Shown one piece after another: positions 8,231 through 13,806 of a stretch of DNA of 13,806 nt. Within the stretch, counting starts at the first letter, position 1. Each line of letters opens with the position of its first letter. Location: assembly GCA_947165555.1 (NCBI GenBank), contig CAMVAR010000005.1, forward strand, positions 1-13,806. Direction: 5' to 3'. Position numbers and translations under genes: made by a program. Below the pieces are notes generated by a model. That model did no database searches. It had not been told where the DNA came from and was given only the letters and a program-made list of their open reading frames with translations. Source of the stretch: an uncultured Pseudomonadota bacterium (GTDB lineage Bacteria > Pseudomonadota > Alphaproteobacteria > Rs-D84).

Positions 8231-10583
8231 TTCACATCGCGGACGTAACAATATAATTCGCATTGTAATAATTTATGCGATATTGGTTGTCATATATTGG
8301 ATTATTCGCATCACGCTTGTTCCGGCACTGTTAAACAAGACCGATTTTTCACGCGCCTATTATGATCGCAATGGGGAATTGATGCGATTAACATTGACCA
8401 ACGATGACAAATACCGCATTTACACCCCAATTACATCGGTCAGCCCACATATCATAAACGCAATCATTTTATATGAAGACAAACATTTTTGGCATCATCA
8501 CGGAATAAACATTGTTTCCATACTGCGCGCGGCACGACAATATATATCGCGCACCCCCCACCCAATTGGTGCATCAACCATCACAATGCAGGTCGCCCGC
8601 ATGCGTTATAATATCCCCAGCAAGACACCACTAGGAAAAATTCAACAAATTGCATTGGCGATATACATTGATTTATTTTATTCAAAATCCGAAATCTTGG
8701 ACGCATATCTAAACCTTGCGCCATTTGGTGGTAATATCGAAGGCATCGGTGCCGCATCAACAATATATTTTGGTAAATCCGCCGGAACATTATCAAAAAT
8801 AGAATCCATCACATTGGCAACGATTCCGCAAAATCCGACAAAACGCGGACTGAATACGAAATCTGGGATGACAAACATGGCCAAGATGCGCCGGGCCTTG
8901 GCCGCCCAATGGGTGGCCAAATATCCATCCGACACGGATATGATACAATTGGCTGATATGCCATTGCATGCAACCGGCACCACAGATTTGCCATTTTTGG
9001 CACCACATTTTATTGATAACATGAACAGACAAAATATCGGCACCCCAAAACCAGAATTACGCACAACATTGGACATAAAATTACAATCGATGATAATGCA
9101 AAAATTAAATTCGCAAATTTCATCGCGCCGGGTCCGCGGGGTCAATAATGCGGCGGCAATTTTAATAAATTATAAAACGATGGAAACATTGGCATACATT
9201 GGTTCGGCGGATTATTTTAATCGTGAAATATTTGGCGAAAACGACGGTGTTCGCGCCCGTCGCAGTCCGGGTTCCACACTAAAACCATTGATTTACACGG
9301 CGGCGGCCGACATGGGTTTGATACACGGCATGACATTATTAAAAGACACACAAATAAACTTTGGCGTTTATGCGCCTGAAAATGCCGACAACGATTTTTA
9401 CGGTCCGGTGCTGGCGCGCGACGCATTAACACATTCGCGTAATATTCCGGCAATAAACCTGGTGCGGGAAATTGGGATAAAAAATTTTTATAATCTGTTA
9501 CAACGGTCCGGGGTATCAAACCTGCGTCCGATGGATTATTATGGTATTTCGGTTGCCCTGGGCGGGGCCGAGGTTTCTATGCTTGAACTGGCTGACATAT
9601 ATGCAACGATGGCCAATTTGGGCGAACGTCATGCGATAAAAATGCTGTTATCCGATGACGATAAAATCATCGACAATATTTTATCACCCGAAGCATATTT
9701 TTTAACCCTGGACATGTTGGCACACCAATCGACCCCAACCCGAAAAATACCATTTACCAAAAACAACAAACCAATATTGCGTCATTACTGGAAAACGGGT
9801 ACATCATCATCATATCGTGACGCATGGACGGCGGGCATATTTGGCGATTTTGTATTGATTGTATGGGTCGGCAATTTTGACGGCACGCCAAACAACGCAT
9901 TTAGTGGTGCAAAAACGGCGGCCCCGATATACTTTGCAATTGCCGACACGGTTCAAAACTATTACGCATCCATCGGCATGCCGATTCATAATAATAATTT
10001 TTTACGTTCTGATTTAAATATTATAACCACAGAATTTTGCACAATCGGTGGCGGTTTGGCGGGAACATATTGTCCCCAAAAAACAACCGGATATTTTATT
10101 CCGGGAAAATCCCCAATAACACGTAACACGGTCCATCGCATGATTGCCATAGATAATAGAACCGGTCTGCGGGCATGCACGGCGGACCCGACAACCACAC
10201 ATGGGGCGGTATATGAATTTTGGGACCCTGAATATATCGACATGTTTCGTCGTGCAGGCATCCATCGGCCCACCCCACCGGCATTTATGCCCGGTTGCAC
10301 AATTATTGAATACATCGACCCGGACACCGCACCAATTATCGTATCACCCGGTGCCGACACAAAATTGGTAATCACATCAAACAATGATTTTGAACCGGTC
10401 GGTTTTATTGCCCTGGGCGCACACCCAGACACCGAAATTCACTGGTTTTTAAATAACACACCATTGGGAACAACAAAAACCGGTACGGCATTAAAATACA
10501 ACGTTAAAATGGGCGATTATACCCTGCGCGCGATTGATTCAGACGGTGCCACATCAGAAATAAAATTCACCGTGATTAAATAA
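8214..10583 (+). CDS. pbpC: penicillin-binding protein 1C, bifunctional class A
   Basis: PBP1C enzymes polymerise lipid II glycan chains and carry a penicillin-binding transpeptidase domain, acting outside the inner membrane, possibly in repair. The 789-residue protein has a short cytoplasmic tail and a membrane segment (about residues 15-35). The GT51 glycosyltransferase has catalytic Glu88 in YEDKHFWHHHG, then GASTITMQ, whose Met is usual in PBP1C, and a second Glu near 160. The transpeptidase has all three active-site motifs: STLK with Ser354, SRN at 408-410, and KTG at 527-529. The last ~80 residues form the C-terminal domain found in PBP1C. ATG 8214 is used; ATG 8223, nine bases on, is equally plausible. 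Neither has a clear ribosome binding site, so translation is probably coupled to the preceding gene. Confidence 0.95.
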   Translation: MQWMTSSHRGRNNIIRIVIIYAILVVIYWIIRITLVPALLNKTDFSRAYYDRNGELMRLTLTNDDKYRIYTPITSVSPHIINAIILYEDKHFWHHHGINIVSILRAARQYISRTPHPIGASTITMQVARMRYNIPSKTPLGKIQQIALAIYIDLFYSKSEILDAYLNLAPFGGNIEGIGAASTIYFGKSAGTLSKIESITLATIPQNPTKRGLNTKSGMTNMAKMRRALAAQWVAKYPSDTDMIQLADMPLHATGTTDLPFLAPHFIDNMNRQNIGTPKPELRTTLDIKLQSMIMQKLNSQISSRRVRGVNNAAAILINYKTMETLAYIGSADYFNREIFGENDGVRARRSPGSTLKPLIYTAAADMGLIHGMTLLKDTQINFGVYAPENADNDFYGPVLARDALTHSRNIPAINLVREIGIKNFYNLLQRSGVSNLRPMDYYGISVALGGAEVSMLELADIYATMANLGERHAIKMLLSDDDKIIDNILSPEAYFLTLDMLAHQSTPTRKIPFTKNNKPILRHYWKTGTSSSYRDAWTAGIFGDFVLIVWVGNFDGTPNNAFSGAKTAAPIYFAIADTVQNYYASIGMPIHNNNFLRSDLNIITTEFCTIGGGLAGTYCPQKTTGYFIPGKSPITRNTVHRMIAIDNRTGLRACTADPTTTHGAVYEFWDPEYIDMFRRAGIHRPTPPAFMPGCTIIEYIDPDTAPIIVSPGADTKLVITSNNDFEPVGFIALGAHPDTEIHWFLNNTPLGTTKTGTALKYNVKMGDYTLRAIDSDGATSEIKFTVIK

Positions 10584-11576
10584 AGCGCCCAACGTAAATG
10601 TTCCGGTTTTATCGATATATGTTACGCTAGTTTTCGGCCGACAGGCGTCATCGGACGATTCACCATCTGTTATTGTTTCCATATTATGTTCACATGTTTG
10701 TTTACATCCATCCGGAACACCATTATTCCAAAGGGGATATTCAATGTTACACCCGACAGAATAATAAGGTTTTGAAACATCAACGCATTTGCATGCGAGA
10801 TAATCAGTGTTGTTCAATGTATTTTTATAACAAGTAAAGTTATCAAACGCTTCACCTAACCCAACTATCTGTGGGCTTTTTCCTTCGCCACAAGCAGTAC
10901 AATAATACAACTGGATACCGCTATAATTTATTTTGTATCCTGATGCGGCATTTCCGCTAATCGTCGCAGCCGATTTATGAACTGTTCCTGTACAATCCCT
11001 TTCGTATTTTGTTATATTCAAATTTTCACGCAACAACAAACAATCTGTTACATCCCAGGTATAATTCTCAGTATCCCATTCGGCAACACCTGTTTGATTC
11101 GATTTAACAAAATTACCATCCGCCCAAAATAAGGCGGTATCACCCACTATATCAAATTCTGAACACGATTTTTCATTAGAAACGCATCCAAGACCACCAT
11201 TTATCTTTTCCGCATGCACTTCAACCGGTGTATCACTCGTATGACTTTCTGTACAGATATTCTTACCATTGTAAAAAAGGGTGCACGCCCAATCCTGACT
11301 TGGGTTTAAATTACTACAGGTAAATTTTCTATAACATGCATCAATTGTCACCTTACCACCATCCGATTTAGGGAAATTTACCCCATCTTTGGAAACCCCA
11401 TTACACGCCTTACACTCGTATCCCGGTTGCGACAACATACCGGCATTACAGCTTGCATTATAATGATTTTCCGAACATTCCAACATACCACCCGGCGTGC
11501 ACGCCACCGCCGGCAACCCACACACAATTGCCCAACCAAAAAAAACACCAATAAAACCAACAAAATGTTTAAACAT
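10554..11576 (-). CDS. secreted cysteine-rich protein A, unknown function
   Basis: I do not recognise a characterised family. The 340-residue product starts at ATG 11576 behind AAAAGGGGG; an in-frame GTG at 11600 would put charged residues before the signal and has no ribosome binding site. Residues 1-25 form a signal peptide (MFKHFVGFIGVFFGW, then a cut after AVA before Cys). A lipoprotein is conceivable, but the -3 Ala is atypical. The mature part has 22 cysteines, an even number that fits extensive disulfides in the periplasm or outside the cell. C-x2-C pairs and a C-terminal motif ending YIDKTGTFTLG are shared with the neighbouring paralogue (11690-12628). The last 30 bp overlap the 3' end of pbpC, which converges on it. 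Composition seems less GGCC-rich than its neighbours, so acquisition is possible. Role could be adhesion or surface structure (inference only). Confidence 0.8.
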   Translation of the reverse strand: MFKHFVGFIGVFFGWAIVCGLPAVACTPGGMLECSENHYNASCNAGMLSQPGYECKACNGVSKDGVNFPKSDGGKVTIDACYRKFTCSNLNPSQDWACTLFYNGKNICTESHTSDTPVEVHAEKINGGLGCVSNEKSCSEFDIVGDTALFWADGNFVKSNQTGVAEWDTENYTWDVTDCLLLRENLNITKYERDCTGTVHKSAATISGNAASGYKINYSGIQLYYCTACGEGKSPQIVGLGEAFDNFTCYKNTLNNTDYLACKCVDVSKPYYSVGCNIEYPLWNNGVPDGCKQTCEHNMETITDGESSDDACRPKTSVTYIDKTGTFTLGALFNHGEFYF

Positions 11577-11617
11577 ATTCCCCCTTTTCGTGCGGTACAC
11601 AAAACACCCATGCGTAT

Positions 11618-11647
11618 ATCATAGAACGCACCCATACCCCCGCGCAA
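11618..11647 (-). promoter_or_regulatory. predicted promoter of cysteine-rich gene A
   Basis: TTGCGC (11642-11647) and TATGAT (11618-11623) are 18 bp apart on the minus strand. The -10 box matches five of six consensus bases. Transcription would start near 11611, leaving a leader of about 35 nt before ATG 11576. This suggests gene A can be expressed independently of the upstream paralogue. Confidence 0.4.
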
Positions 11648-11663
11648 GGGAAAAATTTTACCC
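11648..11663. promoter_or_regulatory. dyad touching the gene A promoter
   Basis: GGGAAAAATTTTACCC is an interrupted palindrome (GGG-N-AAAA with TTTT-N-CCC) that begins immediately upstream of the -35 box of gene A. This is a typical position for an activator or repressor site, but only one copy is visible. Confidence 0.25.
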
Positions 11664-11689
11664 ATCAAAATTTAATTTATATTATGTCT

Positions 11690-12628
11690 TTATCCACCCC
11701 CACTATCATTGCAAATGGAATTTCCCAATGTAAAACACCCGGTTTTATCACAATATCGCCGTGTTTCATCAACCTTGCAATCTGTGGCCGATGTCGCGCC
11801 ATTGGCCACTGTCCCCATTCCATCATCGCAGGTTTGTTCACACTCCGCAACGCCCAATTCACCCGTGTCTTTGCTAAAATCAATTTCGCAACCCGGTGCA
11901 TAATTCGGTTTTTTAACCTGGTTACGGCATGCAATTACCCCCCAATTATCATCAACATCCGGCGGTCGTGTATAATAATTTCCTCCATAGCCCGATGTTG
12001 GCGAAACGACAATATCGGGCAAATAGCCGGGGGCGCATTGACCACAATAGGCCCGCCCCACACTGTATTTAATCATGGCCTGTACCGAATCCACATACCT
12101 ATTAGCCTCATCAACCATGGCCTGCATGGTAAATTTCGTACACTTTAAATCTTCAATATATTTATCTGATACATGATATGTACACCCACCAACATTCCAC
12201 TTATTTATTTCCCAGTATGCCGAACCAGATGGGTCCCCGTCCCCAAGCAACCAGGCAGGTTTGGAGAAATTTTTACATGGCATTTCGTTTGTATAACATG
12301 TTTCTCCTTCTGTATGGCAAACATTTGGGGTTGCCATATACTGTGTTACGCCATTGGACAATTTGCACAATTGATATTTATCACAGCTGATGATATCGCC
12401 ACATTTTTGTTTTATAAGCTTACATTTATTCCCCGACGGAACCCATCCTGGACATTCATCTGTAAAAGTATCACAATGACAAATAACATCACTACACGGA
12501 CAACATTGGTCACCACCCTGACATTGACCATCATTTGGCTCAAATCCTACGGGACAGTCATCAGCCGCCTCATACGAGCAACACTGGCCCAATGAAAATT
12601 TTGGAAAAAAACCAACAAAAACAACCAC
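11690..12628 (-). CDS. secreted cysteine-rich protein B, probably phase-variable and out of frame here
   Basis: Paralogue of cysteine-rich protein A. The open frame from GTG 12628 encodes 312 residues with about 29 cysteines in C-x2-C and CC groupings, and ends in a shared C-terminal block (CEQTCDDGMG to YCDKTGCFTLG). GTG 12628 is a poor start: it has no ribosome binding site and falls inside the hydrophobic core of a signal sequence whose earlier codons (CILITIA) stay in frame upstream. No ATG, GTG or TTG lies in that frame between the upstream stop (12710-12712) and GTG 12628. The likely true start is ATG 12726, in another frame, separated by an AG-repeat tract (12669-12694). Removing one AG unit joins the two into a 344-residue protein, close to the 340 of protein A. 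It is therefore either in the OFF phase, a recent pseudogene, or affected by a sequencing indel. Function unknown. Confidence 0.72.
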   Translation of the reverse strand: MVVFVGFFPKFSLGQCCSYEAADDCPVGFEPNDGQCQGGDQCCPCSDVICHCDTFTDECPGWVPSGNKCKLIKQKCGDIISCDKYQLCKLSNGVTQYMATPNVCHTEGETCYTNEMPCKNFSKPAWLLGDGDPSGSAYWEINKWNVGGCTYHVSDKYIEDLKCTKFTMQAMVDEANRYVDSVQAMIKYSVGRAYCGQCAPGYLPDIVVSPTSGYGGNYYTRPPDVDDNWGVIACRNQVKKPNYAPGCEIDFSKDTGELGVAECEQTCDDGMGTVANGATSATDCKVDETRRYCDKTGCFTLGNSICNDSGGG

Positions 12629-12639
12629 CGCGATGGTAA

Positions 12640-12726
12640 TTAAAATACAATGGCCGCCAGGCCTATTTCTCTCTCTCTCTCTCTTTCTCTCTCTAGAGTT
12701 CTGCGGGTTTCATCGTGTTTGAACAT
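12640..12726 (-). CDS. 28-codon OFF-phase frame holding the likely true start of gene B
   Basis: ATG 12726 follows purine-rich GGGAAAAGGAA and begins ATG-TTC-AAA-CAC (MFKH), the same four residues that begin protein A. It lies about 24 nt downstream of the -10 box of a strong predicted promoter. The frame reads through the AG tract as alternating Arg-Glu and stops at TAA 12640-12642, so as written only a short charged peptide is made. Changing the tract by -1 or +2 AG units moves reading into the frame of the body of gene B. Gaining one unit instead hits a TAG directly after the tract. It is not a separate gene. Confidence 0.6.
   Translation of the reverse strand: MFKHDETRRTLEREREREREIGLAAIVF
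12669..12694 (-). repeat. AG dinucleotide tract, candidate phase-variation switch
   Basis: On the coding strand the tract is (AG)4 at 12687-12694, AA at 12685-12686, then (AG)8 at 12669-12684. On the plus strand it reads as CT repeats. It lies inside codons 11-20 of the frame that starts at ATG 12726, in the n-region of the predicted signal peptide of cysteine-rich protein B. Eight uninterrupted dinucleotides are enough to slip during replication. The layout matches the CT-repeat switches in the signal-sequence region of Helicobacter pylori outer-membrane protein genes such as oipA. Confidence 0.85.
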
Positions 12727-12749
12727 TTCCTTTTCCCATTTATGTGGCC

Positions 12750-12778
12750 ATTTTATCCCATGGGTGGGATTAAATCAA
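12750..12778 (-). promoter_or_regulatory. predicted promoter of cysteine-rich gene B
   Basis: TTGATT (12773-12778) and TAAAAT (12750-12755) are separated by exactly 17 bp, matching four and five of six consensus positions. This is one of the best promoter matches in the window. Transcription would begin near 12743, about 17 nt before ATG 12726, which strongly supports that ATG as the intended start. Confidence 0.6.
12755..12770. promoter_or_regulatory. dyad in the promoter spacer of gene B
   Basis: ATCCCA and TGGGAT form 6-bp arms around TGGG, filling the space between the -10 and -35 boxes. An overlapping 8-bp palindrome CCCATGGG lies at 12757-12764. A protein bound here would sit under RNA polymerase, so this could be a repressor site adding transcriptional control to the AG-tract switch. 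Confidence 0.35.
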
Positions 12779-12801
12779 TACTAAAAAAAATATTTTTCCA
12801 T

Positions 12802-12870
12802 AAAAAATCTTCGCCCCCCCGTCCGTGTTCGCGCCCCCCTCCATAGAGGGGAACTAACCACACAGACGGG
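12802..12870 (-). terminator. compound hairpin with T-runs downstream of the outer-membrane protein gene
   Basis: An 11-bp outer stem (12860-12870 with 12818-12828, one U-G wobble in minus-strand RNA) encloses a second stem of 6 bp with a 4-nt loop (12836-12851, CCCCTC/GAGGGG). After the outer stem the minus strand reads GGGGCGAAGA and then T6 at 12802-12807, with more T-runs beyond. This fits an intrinsic terminator ending transcription from 13763-12900 before the gene B promoter, though the T-run starts about 10 nt from the stem. Confidence 0.5.
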
Positions 12871-12873
12871 ATA

Positions 12874-12887
12874 CCGGCGTTCGCCGG
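12874..12887. repeat. short REP-like palindrome
   Basis: CCGGCG-TT-CGCCGG is a perfect 6-bp inverted repeat starting 12 nt after the stop codon of the outer-membrane protein gene. With its flanks (GATACCGGCG...) it resembles the palindromic units scattered between genes in many proteobacteria. Only one copy is visible, so its status as a dispersed repeat is an inference. Confidence 0.35.
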
Positions 12888-12899
12888 GGCGCGACAATA

Positions 12900-13763
12900 T
12901 TAATATAAACCAAATTTTGTTATATAATTAAACGACAAACCGATGATAAAATTACTGCCGTAATGTTCGGCATCACGCGCCCGGGCCAGGCGATATTGCA
13001 CATACGGACCAAACGTAAAATCCCCCCACAAATTTGTATCCATGCGCCCCGTCACACTTAAATCGCGTTCCAAATCGGTTCCAACATATTCCGAATAATC
13101 CAGGTATTCACGATAATATCCATCGGTTGACAATTTTACACCATCGCGAATTTCATATTCCAAACGCCACCCCAATTCCAATGCTAATTTGCTGACCTGG
13201 TTATGACCGTATGTGAAATCATATTCATACACGCCCGCCAAATACAGCGTTTTAACAATTGGCGAATCAAACAACGATATACCCGCCATACCACGCAAAA
13301 CCTTTAACCGATTATCTGAATCATTTGCCGGTTCAAATTCCGTTTCGTACGCGGCACGCACCATCGGCCCCAACTTAAATGAATCAAAATCCCATAACGC
13401 ATAATTCAAATTACTGGTCGCCAATATCTTATCGGCACTTTCATTGGTTGTCTGTGGCGCATTATACGGTTTTAATGTTGTTTTACCATATTCCATAAAC
13501 AAACTGTTGTCCCAATTAAACCGGTTATGCGTATATTCCAACGCGGTATCAAATACCCCCTTGATAAACTCTTGGGAATCGGCCCCCAGTGCGGAAATAG
13601 GCGAATTTTGATATTCAGCCGAATGCCGCACGTCGGTTTTAGATAAATCCAATCCGATACGCCGAATGTTTAAAATTAATTCTTTGCCCGACAAATCAAC
13701 ATCACCCGCGGATGCGACCAACGGCACAATTGCGGCAATCACCGCCAACGATAGTTTTTTCAT
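12900..13763 (-). CDS. predicted outer-membrane beta-barrel protein
   Basis: A 287-residue exported protein; I cannot assign it to a named family. It begins MKKLSLAVIAAIVPLVASA, a textbook signal peptide cut after ASA (residue 19). The start has AAAGGGG 6 nt upstream. The mature protein has alternating hydrophobic and polar residues with many Tyr, Phe and Trp and Asp/Asn-rich turns, for example LYLAGVYEYDFTYG and VKLSTDGYYREYLDY, as expected of transmembrane beta-strands. Near the end GLSFNY (within SNFIIGLSFNY) fits the beta-signal used by the BAM assembly machinery, and the protein ends in Tyr. No cysteines are seen in the mature part, in contrast to its neighbours. It is likely a small barrel of about 10-14 strands; a porin, adhesin or structural role cannot be told apart. 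It is transcribed in the same direction as the cysteine-rich genes, but a likely terminator separates them. Confidence 0.75.
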   Translation of the reverse strand: MKKLSLAVIAAIVPLVASAGDVDLSGKELILNIRRIGLDLSKTDVRHSAEYQNSPISALGADSQEFIKGVFDTALEYTHNRFNWDNSLFMEYGKTTLKPYNAPQTTNESADKILATSNLNYALWDFDSFKLGPMVRAAYETEFEPANDSDNRLKVLRGMAGISLFDSPIVKTLYLAGVYEYDFTYGHNQVSKLALELGWRLEYEIRDGVKLSTDGYYREYLDYSEYVGTDLERDLSVTGRMDTNLWGDFTFGPYVQYRLARARDAEHYGSNFIIGLSFNYITKFGLY

Positions 13764-13806
13764 TTTTTACCCCTTTCCGTTCTCAATAAGGAATCTTCAC
13801 TTTTTC

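Noticed and set aside
11378..11668. 96-codon minus-strand frame overlapping the start of cysteine-rich gene A
   Set aside because: Out-of-frame shadow that includes the promoter of gene A; the gene A frame has a proper signal peptide and ribosome binding site.
12173..12595. 140-codon plus-strand frame opposite cysteine-rich gene B
   Set aside because: Antisense shadow of the cysteine-rich coding sequence, without promoter or ribosome binding site.
12693..12713. ATG-AAA start at 12713 as the start of gene B
   Set aside because: Its frame ends after six codons at TAG, upstream of the repeat, so no change in tract length could connect it to the gene body.
1..13806. CRISPR arrays, insertion sequences, prophage or tRNA genes
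   Set aside because: No regularly spaced repeats, transposase or integrase frames, or cloverleaf sequences were seen on either strand.

Overview
The window looks like chromosomal DNA of a Gram-negative, moderately AT-rich bacterium, most likely an uncultured host-associated alphaproteobacterium. This rests on the rpsB-tsf pair, a bacterial alpha-2-macroglobulin next to a PBP1C-type penicillin-binding protein, and a predicted outer-membrane barrel. The lineage is an inference; the window has no rRNA to anchor it.

Layout from left to right. Positions 1-404 carry no convincing gene. They hold the likely tsf terminator, two near-identical palindromes of form AAACC-WW-GGTTT, and a promoter reading leftwards out of the window with one palindrome over its -35 box. 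Positions 405-2222 (minus strand) are tsf and rpsB. The rpsB start is at 2222, with a predicted promoter about 120 nt upstream and a leader able to form a 5' hairpin plus pseudoknot. From the same intergenic region, plus-strand genes run the other way: a 1909-residue alpha-2-macroglobulin with an intact thioester motif (2501-8230), overlapped by pbpC (8214-10583). This is the known anti-protease/peptidoglycan-repair pairing at the inner membrane and periplasm. From 10554 to the right edge everything is on the minus strand and predicted to be exported: two paralogous cysteine-rich proteins (10554-11576 and 11690-about 12726) and a beta-barrel-like outer-membrane protein (12900-13763).

The standout observation is in the second cysteine-rich gene. 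Its best start (ATG at 12726, start codons MFKH as in its paralogue, about 24 nt downstream of the -10 box of a good predicted promoter) is out of frame with the body. Between the two lies an (AG)4-AA-(AG)8 dinucleotide tract at 12669-12694. As written, the frame stops after 28 codons. Losing one AG unit, or gaining two, would fuse the start to the body and give a 344-residue protein with a proper signal sequence, against 340 residues for the paralogue. This is the architecture of an ON/OFF phase-variable surface protein set by slipped-strand mispairing, and the window appears to hold the OFF state. An assembly indel in the repeat is the main alternative.

Taken together, the right half looks like a cell-surface locus: envelope defence (alpha-2-macroglobulin plus PBP1C), a small family of disulfide-rich secreted proteins with a possible genetic switch, and an outer-membrane protein. 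It lies beside a housekeeping translation operon.
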